From: Cricetomys ansorgei
Taxonomy: Eukaryota; Chordata; Mammalia; Rodentia; Nesomyidae
Length of the DNA: 64,000 nt
Reading direction: 5' to 3'
Assembly: GCA_026225945.1 (NCBI GenBank)
Contig: JAMJFZ010003163.1
Span: forward strand, 15,576,501-15,640,500
Shown: positions 28,455-41,300 of the stretch, one piece after another
How positions within the stretch are numbered: position 1 is the first letter of the stretch
Layout of the letters: every line of letters begins with the position of its first letter
Notes under the pieces: model-generated
What the model was told of the DNA's origin: nothing
The model's database searches: none
What the model saw: only the letters and a program-made list of their open reading frames with translations
Position numbers and translations under genes: made by a program

Positions 28455-31400
28455 CTAGACCCTGGGGACTGGAGGTGTCAGAAGGCCCAGCTCCTCTGGT
28501 GTGGGCAGGAAGTGTTTCTCATACCCAGAGTGGAGTGGGGCAGAGGCTTTAGGGGATTCCATAATAGGCTGTAGCTCCATTTCCTCCACTTCCAGGATGG
28601 GTCCGTCCTTGGGGGGCGGGGACAGGCTCACCTCCTGGGGAGATGGAGGCTTGAAACCCACTTGCCCGGCACCATGCTGCTGGAGAGTGGTGGCCCCCAC
28701 AGTTGGCATTTTCTCACCTTTATGTAAGGTTGCCCAGAATGGCTGTTGGCAGGGTCAGGAACCTTCTCCCAGATCCACTGGGGAAGCACCTCGTGTCGCC
28801 GGTGGAGGCACCTGGTCAGTAGGGACCAGGTGGCAGACATGTTAGGATCCATGGACTTCCTGAGGCCACCTAGCCAAGACCTGACTGCTGAACCCCCACC
28901 AGGGTAACGACTCCATGTCTGACAACCTTACCTGGTGATGAGCAGGCTCAGGCCACAGCCCACCAGGAGCAAGCCACACACGGACAGGACCCAGGGCAGA
29001 ATCTTCCACCTGACCTCATTATCTGTGGGTGGGAAGAACAAATGGGACTAAGTATACAGCCATCTTAAATTTGGGGTCTGCAAGTGGGTGGGACCTTGGG
29101 ATGGGTGGGGCTGAAAGTATGGCCATCTTGAAAAAATGAATGGGCCTTTCAGTGGGTGGAGCTGAGGGTGCAGCCATCATGAAGATGGGGTGAGACTTAG
29201 GGGTATAGAGATTTAGGTAAAGTCAGAGTCGGGGCGATGCTGTTCCAGACACACATTGCTGGATACTACAACAGCATTTAGCAGAAGCAAATGCCTTGAG
29301 GCCGACTTGGGGCATGGTCCTGGGTTCCATCCTATACACAATCCTCTTCTTCATCAGAAGGTTATCCTCCACTGATGCGACACCTCTAGCCTGAAATGGG
29401 CAGGTTTCTCCCCATCCCGCCTCATACCTGGTAGGTGAAGCCAAAGGCTGGGACCAGGTGGGCCCTGTCCTGCAATGGTGGACACCATCACCCACAGCCT
29501 GAAGGAACCCCGGTGAAGGCCGGGCAGAGTGACGGTCTGGGTATTGCCGCTCACTAAAAGACACAACCCAAGAGGTAGGGCGGAGGGGGGGGAGGCAGTT
29601 AAGTCATGCCCTGGGGTTCTGCCCACACGATCTTATCTGCCTGCAACTTTCCACGTGGCTCTACCCTAGTCTTTACTTATGTGACATTTTATTATTTTTG
29701 CAGGGGGAGGGGTGGCTTTCCCAAATGCATGCCTGGGCACATGTGCAGAGGTCGAGGACATCCGTTCTCGACACCCATTCCACCTATGGATCTTGGGCTT
29801 CATGACAGGGACCTTTATTTGGGGAGCCTTCTCCTGTTCCCCAGTCTCCTGTAGATTTTGTTCAGCATCACTTCCTTAACAAATCTTCTGACCCCCTCAT
29901 TTAAAACGGACCCTCATTTTGCACACAGCTCTAACCATCATGTGGCATGCTGATTAGATGTTGTCTCTTTTGTCTATCGTGTGAATCCTCCATTGGGATG
30001 TCAGCTCCTGAGCTGCCCCAGTGCTTGTCTCGAATGCACAAGGCCCTGAGTTTGACATCCAGCCCCGAACAGGGAAGAAAGCACAGAGGAAGGAAACGGT
30101 CAGGGGCACAGTAGTATGTGCCTGCGGGTCCAGCCCCTCGGGATACAATTTTCAGGTCAGGCTGAGATAAAGTGAGACCCTGTCTCAATAAACAAACACA
30201 TATATAAGAAAAAAAAAAAAGCTTCACACACCCACTGCACCCACGGGGGCACGGTATTTGGTTAGCTGCAGTTACCAGCTAACTGGGAACAAGGGTGCTG
30301 AAGTTCCCGGGATGTCATGCTCAGGGAGTCGGTGCTCGCTACTTTACTCTGTCTCTGTGTGTGACGGCATGTGCGTGGAGGTCAGAGGACAGCTTGTGGT
30401 AGTTGGTTCTCGACTTCCACCGTGTGGGCTCCAGGGGTTGAACTCAGGTCGTCAGACTCAACAGCAGGAGTGTTCATCTGCGAGTCGATTTGTAACAAGT
30501 CCGGGTAACTTTTGTTAAGTTAGGAAAAAAAAGAACGATGATTTTGTTTTTTCAGTGATGGGGATGAAACTCAGGCCTTGTACTTGCTGGACACTTACCT
30601 GCTCTACTGTTGAGCCACGCTCAGCCCCTCATGGGGGACTCCAGACAGGAACTCTGTGCTGAGGCACCACCCCAACCCAGTAACAATATTTTTAAAAAGG
30701 AATCTGTTCTTTTAGATTTTTTTTTCTTATGTGTCTGGGTGTTTTGCCTGAATGTCTGTCTGTGTACCACATCCTGCAGTAGAGGCCAGAAGAAACTGTC
30801 AGATCCTCTGGGGCTGGAGGTACATATGGCTGCTAGCTGTGGGTACTGGGAACTGAACCCAGGACCTCTGTAAGAGCAGTCTGTGCTCCCGGCTGCCGAC
30901 TCTCTCTCCAGCCCCAGGAATCTGTTCTTAGAGTAAAACATTAGCCTATCTCAAGGGTAGCAGAAAGAAATAAAAGGCACTTGTAATCCTACAACCCTTG
31001 TTGACATTAAGAGAAATTTCTCTCCATATTTGGGCTTTGGTTTTGCTCAATACTGTGTTTCTTTTTTCTAATCAAAAACAAAGCCATCTCCGAATCTGTA
31101 AACATTTTTATATTTTTCATTTGATGAAATAGGACAGGTATCCATCACTGTCAATAAGTATAGATTGAATCCTTCATCTTTAATGTCTCAGGAGGCGCAC
31201 TTCAGTGGTAGCCAAGACTGTTGCCCTCTGGGAACTTAGTGACAGAATCCCCAGAAGCTGGGAATGTAGGGACAGGGTGGATGATGGGTGGGCATTTGGG
31301 GATAGAGGAAAGGACAGGAGGCAGGAAGCTCACCGTTCATGCAGACTGCGGGGATGGCTCTGCTCTTGCCCTCTTGTGTGCACAAGGTGTAGTGAGTAGC

Positions 31401-34400
31401 CCAGCCTCGGAGCTGCTGTCTCGGTACCTCAGACCATGCTACAGCAGGTGTCCCTGGGGGGTCATCTTGGAGTCGCCAGACTGCTGGTCCCTCAAGGGGC
31501 ACTGCGAAAAAACACTGCATCAGTATGGACTGGAGACCTGTGAGGTCCACCCCTCATGCCCTAGCCCCACTTCTTACCCAGTTCCTTTATGAACCCCCAG
31601 ACTGAAGGTGCAGCAGCTAATCCCTCAGAGAAGACGGCAGTCACTGTAATTCGATAGGGGACCCCTCTTTCAAAATCCCCTGGGAGGAATAGGAAAGCAG
31701 AGACTATTAGCAGCTGGCTTTCCCTCCCAGTGCAGTGCGTACTGGTGCTTGTAGAAGTTGTCATTTGAGCCCCTGGGGGAGGCTACTCCTCCAAGCGCCA
31801 ATGGGACCTGAGACTGGAGGGAAAGACAAGCCAGCTGTAAACAGGGACAAGTTCCAGTTGTGTACAGAGACTTGTGAGGCTACACAGAGACCCTGCCTCC
31901 AACAACTAAAAATCAAGGCTGCCGTTGTGGCTCGGCTGGTAGAGTGCCTGCCTGGCACGCACAGAGCCCTAGTTATGTCCTCAATAAAAGCAATGAGCTC
32001 TCTAGATCACTGGGCCATCTCTCTAGACCCTTATTTTATTCTTGATACAGGGTCGTACTATATAGTCCTGGCTGGTCTTGAACTCACACCTGGCTACCCC
32101 TGACTCCTGAGTGCTAGGATTAAAGGCACCGGTGCACGTACCTGTAATCCTATCAGTTGAAGGGTGGAGTCAGGAGGATCAGAAGTTCAAGGTCATCCTT
32201 GGCTGGTGAATTCAAGGTCAGCCTGGATACAGGAGACCATCTAGGTGGGGGGGGCAGGGATAGAATAAAATAATAAAAAATAAAATAATCTGGGCGTTGG
32301 GATGCACACCTTTAATCCAGGCCAGCCTGGTCTACGCAGGGAGTTCCAGCCAGGTAGGGCTGCACAGTGAGACATGGTTTCAAAAATGAAAAAAGGATTA
32401 AGGGCTGGAAGATGGCTCCGTGGTTAAGAGCACTGGCTGCTCTTCCAGAAGACGCAGGTTTAGTTCCCAGCACCCACATGACAGTTAACAACCATCTGTA
32501 ACTCCAGCTCCAGAGGATCTGGTGCCCTCTTCTGGCCTCCATGGGTACTGCTTGGACTTGGTATACGTATATACATTCAGGCAAAGCACCCACGCACATA
32601 AATTTTATATATATACATATATACACACACATATATACATATATATGTGTCAGACATGGTAGCTCATGCCTTTAATACCAAACCTCAGGAGGCAGAAGCA
32701 GATGCTAAGAGTTTGAGGTCAGCCTAGTCTACAGGGTGAGCTCCAGGACAGACAGAAACACACACTGAAACCCTGTCTCAAAAATAGAATAAGGAGCCAG
32801 GGGCAGTAGCACGCCTTTAATCCCAGCACTTAGGAGGCAGAGGCAGGTGGGTCTCTGAGTTTGAGGCTGGTCTACAGAATGAGTTCCAGCAAGGCCAGGT
32901 CTACACAGAGAAACCCTGTTCAAAAAAAACAAAAACAAAACAAAAATAAAGAAAGACAATGTAATAAAATAAGGCTCTGGAGAGATGACTGTGTGATTAA
33001 GAGAGCATATTGAACTTGCAGATGCCCAGGTTTGGTTCCCAGCACCATGTACGTAATTCCAGGTCCAGGGGCTTCTGAGAATATTCTTGCCCGTGTGCAC
33101 ACACACACAGACACATAATTAAAATGCTTAAAAATCTTAAAAAATAATATCAAACAAAATGTGGAGTTTCGGAGTCCAGTCCCAACGGATACAAAACACT
33201 CCGCACCTAAGTCTCAGGGAACACTGAGGAAGAGGAGACGGAGAGACTGTAAGAGCCGGAGGATGGGGTCTGCTGTGAGACAGTGTCTCCTAGCAAAGTT
33301 GAAACCTGCACCCATGAAGTCTCACCGGCATGACTGTCCAGATGGGAGCAATGCAAGGGTGACACCAATGGGCATGCCGAGGTGGACGGGGGCGGGAGGG
33401 TGGGGGGAGGTGTGTGGACGGGGGCGGGGAGCCCACGAGGCCTCAGCCTGACACAAAGAACTCCTGGCAACTAAGGAGTGCTGAGCACGGGAGACAGTCT
33501 TCCTCAGGGAGGAGCACACCTATTGGCCATCCAATACCAAACGGCCAGTCCTGAGAACATCCAGGTAACGTTATACAGACTGAGCAAGGTGCATTTGGGA
33601 CTTCATGTGCATACATATCTGTGTATACATACATGCATGCGGTGGCGATTAATGAAAAAACACGCCATGAATTTGAAAGAGCGCAAGAAGGAGTAAATAG
33701 AGCGTCTGGGGAGAAAAGGAAAAGGAGAAGTACAAATATATTATAATCTAAAAAAAAATTAAAAATAAAATAAGTCCCCGGAGTGGGGAAGTGGGGCTCT
33801 GCAGCTCAGGCCCTCTGCGGACCACTGGGAGAAGGTGTTCACCAGCCCTCTTTGTCATGGGCCTGGAGCTGGTCCTGAGGGGCCTTCATCCTCCAGCATT
33901 TCTGCTCTGGTAGGCAACTCTTTCAGTGACTGTGGTGTAATTTTGCCCAAGGCCAGGAAATAAAAGTGCAGACTACCAAGAGGCCTGGACACAGACCTGC
34001 ATGTGAGCTGACGTCCTCTCCAGGGGGTCAGGCTCTGGGGCCTGTGATGTGGCCAAAGAAGGGATGCTCCAGAATAATTATCCAGTGCTCTGCTCCTCTC
34101 CCTCTCCCTTCTTCTCTCTTTCTTTCTCTCCTTCCCTCCTTTCCCCCTCCCTCCCTTTGTCTTCCCATTTCCTCCTCTTTCTCTCCCTCACTCTCCCCCA
34201 TCTCCCCTCATCCAGACTGTCTTCCCTCAGCCCTGAGTACAGGCATGGTCCCACCGCACTCTGGGACTCATCTTTCCATTCAGGGCACTCATAAACTTCA
34301 GCATCTGTCCTGCATTTCTCTCCCTTGTATTCTCCCTTTATACCTGAGACGGACGTCCAAATATCAAGCCCCATCTAGAAGCTTTTGAAAGCCTCTGGAG

Positions 34401-35860
34401 CTTCCCCCTCCCCCATGTTACAATTTGAACCTTATCTGGCTTTCTGTGTCAACATGTCACTCTAGCACAGACTCCACCGTGACACAGTAGCCAGACTAGA
34501 GTCAACAGAGGTAGCACCATGTTCTTGGTCCTCTAAAACGGTGAGCTAAACAAATCTCTTTACAAGTATCCAGCCCCAGGTATTTGGTTATAGCAACAGC
34601 ACACGTGTGGTGCAGATGGAATCCCAGGTGTCCCAGGGCCTAACCTGGTAGCAAAGTGCTGAGGTTTTTAGTGCAGAGACGGGTCCAGTTGAGCTTGTCC
34701 GGGCTGTCACCATCTCGAGCCCAGTCTACCACATACTCCATGGTTCCCCTGATCGCCTGTTGCCAGGTCACCCTTAGCCCTGGACTCCCATCAGTGCTGC
34801 TGACCACCACATTGTGGGGGGCAGATTCCGGAGCTGGAAGCGGAAGGAGACATCTTGATTGCTCATTCAGGAAGGCTACCTTGTCCCCCAAGGTCCTGAG
34901 GAAGGACGGAGGAAGTCCACGTTGTTTTACCCAAGCAGACCAAAGACAGATTGGTGAGAGATGCCCCGTCAGTGGTGTTGACATCAGACACCACAGCCCA
35001 CGTCGCCAGTGTGGGGAGGGAGAAACTGCAACAAGGGACTTCTTCTTGAGTCATAGTAATATCTCCAAACCTAAACTGGACTCTGTAAGTCACCTGCACA
35101 CAGGGTCCTGGGTCCTGAGGGAGAGGAAAAGTTGTGGTCAGGGCCTTCTATTTACGAAGGCAAGGCAGGCAGTGTGGCAGCATGGGAGCTTAGGGATGTA
35201 GGCACTGACTCAGGTTCACAGAGGAGGGCTGGGGCGGCGGGGGGAGGGGGAGCCACCCCGGAGGGTATGAAATTTAAGGAGGAGCCTGGTGTGGTGGCTC
35301 ACATCTATGATCTCAGTACTCAGGAGGCAGAGGCAGGAAGAGTTGCCACGGTCTGGGGCCTGACTGGGTTACATGCAACCCTGTCTTAGGAAACAAAAGT
35401 GAATCTATAGCAAAGCAAGTATGGTAACAACTTTACATGAAGACCTAGCTTTGATCCTGCACCTATTGGTCCTGCCTCATTCTGCTCTCTCTAATCCTGG
35501 TTTAGGTAACAGTCAGACCAGAACCTCACCCCCAACCCCCCCCCCCAAAAAAAGTCCTAGTCCTTGAGGCTTGATTTTTTAAAGATTATTTATATCCAAG
35601 GCTGGGGAGATGGCTCAGTTGCTTGCTGTGCAAGCAGGAGGACCTGAGTTCAATCCCCAGTGCTCATGTTTTAAAAAACCAGACATGGTGGTGTGCTTGC
35701 AACCTACATGCTAGAGAGGTGGAGACAGGTGGACCCCTGGGGCTCACTGGCCAGCCAGCCCACTCTGGTTGGCAAGCTACAGGAAAAATAAAAAAAAAAA
35801 AACATGTCTTAAAAGACATGGTAGTCAGAGCCTAGGGAAAGACAAGAGTTCCCTGGCCTC

Positions 35861-35909
<49 letters not shown>

Positions 35910-38900
35910 ACATGCACGAGCACAAATATTTATCTTTTTTAAGATTACGTGTGTAAGCCAGGTGGTAGTGGCACACGCCTTTAATCCCAGCACTCAGGAG
36001 GCAAAGGCAGGTGGATCTCTGAGTTCGAGGACAGCCTGGTCTCCAGAGTGAGTCCCAGGACAGCAGGGCTACACAGAGAAACCCTGTCTCGAAACAAATG
36101 AAAAAAGTTCGTTTACATATTTTGTGTGTGTTAGGAGTGTTTTGCCTGCATGTATGTAAGGGCACCCTCAGAGACCATAAGAAGGCATTCGATGCCCTGG
36201 AATTGGAGCTACAGTGAGCCATGGGTGCTGGAAACTGAACCTGGGTCCTCTTCAAGAGCAGCCTGTTTTGGGCTCTCTCTCCTGCTCCACATCCGTCGTA
36301 CCTGGCTCCCATGACTGAACTTTTCAGGTTTGTCTCACTCCCGAGTCCCTTGCTCTTTCTTTCTTTGATACAGGAACCACACATACATAGGCAGCCCTTC
36401 AATTCAATATATAGCCAAGGGTGACCTTGAACTGTTGACTCCTGCCTCCACCTCCCCACTGCTGGGATTACAGCTGCACCCTATCATGCCTGGCTCACAA
36501 GCGCTGAGGACAGAATCCACGACCTCAGGTATCCCTGGGAAGCACTGTTGCTGGGCCGCATCCCAGCAGAACCGAAGAGCTTTGAAATATTCATTAAGGC
36601 CCCTCCCTGCAGTGCGCCTCGGGCTCCCTCCCCTGCGGCTTTGTAATTTCCTCCCCAGTGGAAACTTACAAGGATGGAAATGTGTAATAATTTAAGAGAT
36701 TCCAGCTAGCTCTAGCAGGGTGCTGTATCTAAAACCTTCGATACCACCACTTAGGAGACAGAGGCAGGTGGAGCTCTGTGAGCTAGAGAGTATAAATGTA
36801 CACACACACGTGCATTCACACAGGTATACACATATATGCTTTTGCATGCATGCATATACTTGCATACACACATCCATGCATTTGTATGCATACACACATG
36901 CACATATATGCGTTCACATGCATGCACCCACACACATCCTCATGTACACATGCATAAACACAGCAGATATCAGATGTTCAGAACAGGAGTAGAGCCTGGA
37001 ACCTCATACATTCTTCCTAGCATTCTGTCACTGAGCCCCTTTTAAATCTCTTCGTTTTCAGACTAAGATGCCCCGATGTTGAACTCACTCTGGCTGGTTT
37101 TGAACATGCAATCTTCCTGCCTTGGCCTCTTGAGCAGTTGGGATCACAAGTGTAGGCCACCTTCAACAGGAGGACTATGGCACTGTCTTCTATCACCTAT
37201 TTGACGGCTGCTCGGGAACTCCTAGCACACGCGTTACACCATGCCAAGCTGCACTGAGATCATGTCCTTCACATCTGCTGCCTCCTGCCTAGGACGTCGG
37301 CTCCCACCCACCTCACATCTCCTCTGCACCCAGCTCAGCAAGAGACCGCTGCAATCCAGGAAACAACCTCCAGGGGGCAGCAGAGGAAGCCGTTGATGCT
37401 TGGGGGTTCCCAGAACACCTGCAAACTATGTTTGGACTTGCAGCTTACCTTCCAGAGAAGCAGGGCTGTCCGATTGCCAGCTGTCTCGCAGACGGTCCCC
37501 GATACCCACACATCTTCAGCTGCTGATGAGGACGGGGCAAGGTGGGTACGGTTAGTGGACAAGGCTGCCTGGCCTATGGTGGGCTGAGGCCCAGGAAGGC
37601 AAGAGAAGCGGAGACGTCCTCACCCAAGAGTGGCGTCTGGAAGGACAGGTCCCGGCTCCACTCGCCCCATGGATATCCGTTCTCCACTTGGCAGCGGCCA
37701 GATATCTGGTAGCTGGTGCCAGATTCCAGATTCTGCATCTCCACAGGAGTCAGCGGGTCTGTCCTCAGCTCTGGCTCCAACTGGATGAAGGGTGGGGAAG
37801 TGATGGGCTCGCCCTCCGTGCTGAGGAGACTTTTTTCTTCTTCTTTTGACAATGCTGTGGCCCTGGGCCTGCACAGGCTAGGCAAGCCCTCTGTCACTGA
37901 GTTACACCAAGCCCTGAGTGTGTGGGGGCTTGGGGTGGTGGAGTGGGGGATGGGAGGGTTGTTGATGGGTAAGTGCCTTCCTCTGTTGTTCAGCATCTTA
38001 TCATTTTAAAGTTTTATTGTATATACTATTGTATATACTAATGTACATTATGTATGTGGAGGGTCAGAGGACAAATAGGGGGTTAATTCTCTCCCTGCCA
38101 CCTTTATGTGGGCCCAGAAATCAAACTCAGGTCTTAAAGCTTGCATGGCAACCACTTCTGCCCACTAAGTCATCTCACTTTCCCTCCACTCAATCTTTTG
38201 AGACAAGGTCTCTTGCTGCTTCTGGAGCTCGTTAATCGGCTAGGCTGGAGGGTGAGCACGACCTGAGATACACCTGTCTTAGCCGTTGCTGAGGTTACGT
38301 GGGACCCCTGTATCTGTCTCCTTCACAAAGATGCTGGGATCACACTGGGGACCTCAGGCTTGCCTGCCGAGCACTTTGATTTCTGAGCAATCTTCCCCAC
38401 CCCACCCCACCCCTGCAGTCTGTGCTCTGTTTAAGACAAAAATCTTAGCTGCCCAAGACACCCATGCAGGCCAGGTGTAGTGGGGGCACATGCCTTTAAT
38501 CCCAACATGGGAGACAGGGGCAGGTGGAGCTCTGAATTTCAGGCTAGTCAGGATTACACCATGAAACCTTGTCACACTGTACCGCCTCACAAAAAGATAC
38601 CTTTGCAGTATGTAGGGGTGGCGAGGCAACCTGCTGTCCCAGCACTCAGGAGGCTGAGGCTGGAGGATCACCGCTTTGAGGCCAGTCTGCCTGTAGCCAG
38701 ACTCTACCTCAAAAAAGAAGAAACAAATGAGCAAAGTTGTTTGTGGGACCTTCTATTTGGGATTTGGAGGTGACTTCGTGACAGGTACCATAGGAGCCAT
38801 GCTCCCTAGGATTTGGGGTGCTGGGAATAGGGTGGGAAGGAAGCCTGGCCTCACCTGGGTCCACTTTGTCTCCTGGCATCTTTTGTACTGGAACTGACAG

Positions 38901-40696
38901 ATGAAAATCTTATGGAGGGGCCACCGGGGTGGTTCCCAGTGCACAGTGGCCTCCAGGGGTGCTTCCTCAGAAAACTCCACTTTCGGGAAGAGCTGGGGTG
39001 TATGTGGCTTCACTGCAAATAGGAGACCAGAGTGCTCTGAGCTGGGGCCTTCAGCGCCGGCCACCCCCCCCTCCACACACATACCGTGACTCACTCTCCC
39101 ACTGCCTTACTTTGGGTTTCCAGGTTCACAGAGACAGGGGACCAGCGAGGGTGGCCCGCTTGTGTCCCCCAGATGAGGAGTCTGTCAGCCATGGTGAACT
39201 GATCCCGAGGAATGGTCACCCAGCTCTGCCTGGAAGGTACCTTCACCTCCTGGGTTCTATTGGAACCGCTATGAGGATAGATACAGGGGAGAGATGTGTG
39301 TTGGCACAGCTAGACCACAGGCTAACATACTTACACTGACTACATGTGTTGGCACAGCCTGGACCACAGGCTAACATGCTTACACTGACTACATGTGTTG
39401 GCACAACTAGACCACAGGCTAACACGCTTACACTGACTTCATGCCTGCAAACTAATCCACTGGGGTCTGAAGCCCTGCTCTACTTTAAAGCTGTGTGGCT
39501 TGAGGCAAACGACTTAACCTCTCTTTTCCTCTTCTAAAAAATGTTTGTAATACATGTACTTGCTGAAGAGCTGGATAGCGGGCCAGGCAGAGGCTGGCGG
39601 CTTCACACAATAGAACCCTGTCTCAGAAATCATGCCCCCTCCATTCCTTTCTCAAAGCCCTTTTCACACACTTTACCCTGCATCTTGCACCCCAAACCCC
39701 ACCAGGACCAGCTTTCATTGTTGTGATTCCAAGCACTAGACTGATTTTTTTGAGACAGGCACCTCAAACTGTTTATGAAGCTGAGGCTGGCTTGGAACTC
39801 CTGATCTTCCTGCTTCCATCTCTAATCCCAAGTGCTGGGATTCCGGGTGTGTGTCAACATGCCAGCCCTCACTGGTTTGTTCATAGAGGGAATTTAAGCT
39901 GATCAAAAAAGTCAAGCTATTTACCTGGTGTAACACAGCGATATAAACCAGCTCCCTAGCACTAAGTTCTGTCTTTGCCATGTGCTTACTGTGCTGATGG
40001 GTAGAATCAGCCATGGGAGACACACACCGTCATTACTGCCATTTCAGAGCAGAGACAAGGGAGAAGGGTTTAGAGAGGAAAAGTGATTAGTATTACGCAG
40101 TCAGGAAACGAGTGGACCTGGCTTGAGAGTCTTGAGTGTGGAGAAATTCCCAGTAGTTGGACTCGGGGGTCTTCTCAACAAAAGCCAGTTGAAATCTAAG
40201 TGGCCACTTCCGGTGCCTCAGTTGCCCCAGACCTCCCCAGGGTACTCACTACTTCTGACTCCGGTGATACAGCACAGGTGGAGCCTCCAGGTCTTCCAGA
40301 GGTTCCCAGGAGCAGTTCAGTATTACTAAGGGTCCAACGAGGTAGCACTGCAGAGGGCCCCGGCTGCCTGCAGGGGCGCAGAGGGCCGGGAGGACCGCAG
40401 TCAAGTTCCCCAGGCCAGAACTTGCCGGACAGTGGATGCGTCCATCCTCCGGGACCGCGGGGGTGCGGTCCCGGAGCCCAGAGCCTGGCACGTGCTGGCC
40501 CAGGAGCGGAGGGAGTCCCGGCCCCTCCCCGTCCTGATACATCCTGTTGTCGCCCAGTCCCAGCCGCCCGACAACTGTGACCCCGAGCCGGCCGTTCAGG
40601 GATCCCCTCACCGTGGGGCCGCGTCCCGAGCAGCAGCGGCAGCAGCGGCAGCAGCAGCTCCAAAGACTTGAGGCTCGCAACCCGGGTCCCGCTCAT
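28455..40696 (-). CDS. IL27RA: IL27RA (WSX-1), interleukin-27 receptor alpha
   Basis: Fourteen coding exons on the minus strand: 40696-40612, 40367-40250, 39268-39111, 39012-38855, 37780-37624, 37522-37449, 35114-34931, 34833-34645, 31679-31578, 31501-31334, 29553-29428, 29022-28932, 28811-28718 and 28634-28455. All join in frame: 627 codons, against 623 in mouse and 636 in human. This type I cytokine receptor pairs with gp130 to bind IL-27 and signals through JAK-STAT1/3 in T cells. It has a signal peptide (MSGTRVASLKSLELLL...), a cytokine-binding module with conserved cysteines, a WSXWS motif read as WGEWS, fibronectin III domains, a membrane segment (LPWVLSVCGLLLVGCGLSLL), a Box 1 region (PQWIWEKVPDP) and the STAT-recruiting tyrosine in SGYEKHFLP. 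The start aligns with mouse; an upstream in-frame TTG is not a start. Confidence 0.96.
29690..31330. mobile_element. SINE-rich IL27RA intron (between the coding exons at 29428-29553 and 31334-31501)
   Basis: ID (+) near 30005-30065, B1/B4-like (+) near 30100-30205, B3-type (-) near 30340-30500, ID (-) near 30555-30625 and B2 (-) near 30700-30915. The rest shows no coding or RNA feature. Confidence 0.55.
31912..33115. mobile_element. SINE cluster in an IL27RA intron
   Basis: ID (about 31912-31978), B1 (-) (about 32040-32130), a B1-like piece (+) (about 32130-32240), B1 (+) (about 32288-32385), B2 (+) (about 32402-32585) with a (TA)n tail, two tandem B1 (+) (about 32648-32785 and 32795-32925) and B2 (+) (about 32972-33115). 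Both intact B1 copies keep the GCCTTTAATCCCAGCACT-type core. Confidence 0.75.
34090..34212 (+). repeat. Polypyrimidine tract in an IL27RA intron
   Basis: About 120 bases that are almost only C and T (purine-rich on the transcribed strand's sense RNA). Confidence 0.85.
35600..35800 (+). mobile_element. ID/B2-type head and B1-like SINE
   Basis: GGCTGGGGAGATGGCTCAG at about 35600 starts a SINE head. A B1-related segment with AGACATGGTGGTGTGCTTGC follows, with an A-tail at about 35785-35801. Confidence 0.6.
35863..35907 (+). repeat. (CA)22 microsatellite
   Basis: Uninterrupted CA repeat in an IL27RA intron; long enough to be length-polymorphic. Confidence 0.95.
35957..36290. mobile_element. B1 (+) and B2 (-) SINEs
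   Basis: A well-preserved B1 (GCCAGGTGGTAGTGGCACACG to GAAACCCTGTCTCGAAAC, 35957-36097) is followed by a B2-type element in reverse, ending near 36290. Confidence 0.85.
36370..37160. other. SINE pieces and CA/TGCATA-rich sequence in an IL27RA intron
   Basis: B1-like pieces lie at about 36375-36500, 36715-36790 and 37060-37160. CACATATGCATACA-rich sequence fills about 36798-36965. Nothing coding is seen. Confidence 0.5.
37800..38720. mobile_element. SINE-rich IL27RA intron
   Basis: A B2/B3-type element (-) around 38010-38180, B1 (+) around 38470-38590 and B1 (+) around 38612-38715. Confidence 0.55.
39295..39440. repeat. Three-copy 48-bp tandem repeat in IL27RA intron 2
   Basis: Copies begin with TTGGCACA at 39301, 39349 and 39398 and share CCACAGGCTAACA and CTTACACTGACT. 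The unit length is 48 or 49 bases. The array starts about 30 bases upstream of the acceptor of the exon at 39268-39111. Confidence 0.85.
39745..39870 (-). mobile_element. B1-type SINE, IL27RA intron 2
   Basis: GAGACAGGCACCTCAAAC to GTGTGTGTCAACATGCC, a diverged reverse B1. Confidence 0.6.
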
Positions 40697-40770
40697 GGCT
40701 CCCAGGGACAAGCGACACCGTCAGGCCTGGGGCTTGCGGCCTGTGGGAAGGAAGCTACTCCGCCCCTGGC

Positions 40771-40780
40771 GGGAAGTCCC
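40771..40780 (-). promoter_or_regulatory. IL27RA: Kappa-B site in the IL27RA proximal promoter
   Basis: On the minus strand GGGACTTCCC, a full NF-kappa-B consensus, lies about 75 bases upstream of the IL27RA ATG, partly overlapping an E2F-like TTCCCGCC. Function is inference. Confidence 0.45.
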
Positions 40781-40837
40781 CAAATCCGCCCACCCCCAAC
40801 AAAGACACACACGCTTGTAAATGCTCAGAAGTGAACC

Positions 40838-40843
40838 TTTATT
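40838..40843 (-). terminator. RLN3: RLN3 polyadenylation signal AATAAA
   Basis: TTTATT on the plus strand, 458 bases past the RLN3 stop codon and only about 140 bases before the IL27RA start codon on the same strand. Confidence 0.6.
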
Positions 40844-41300
40844 TTGTGCTGAGGAAGTCTGAGTACTGGGGACCCCGCACGTCCCCAGTCCTGGGGTCTG
40901 CAGCAGAGTGCTATGGTTTGGGAACTGAAGGGAGAGGAGCAGGGGGCAGGTTGCACTGGCCTGGCCAGGGGACAGCGGCGGCAGTTAGGGCCAGACAGGG
41001 GACGTGGGCTCAGTGTGGCCACTCTGAGTAGTGTGGACGCCTGGTTGCAGCCGGGCGCGCTGGGGCTGGGGTCCGGGCGGGGATGAACTCAGGCATGAAG
41101 ATTGTGTTTCTGTTTAGCTGGGTTGGGGTACCGACCAGAGCAAGATGAGGATAGGTTGGCACATAGTATAGTGTGTGTGTCTTGGCAGAGGGTCTGAGGA
41201 GACAGGGGAGCCCTCAGTACCTTGCCTGTAGGAATGCTCATGAACATCGCACAATAGATAGCAGGTTGGACCGGGGGCTTCCCCATCACCCAACCTGGTC

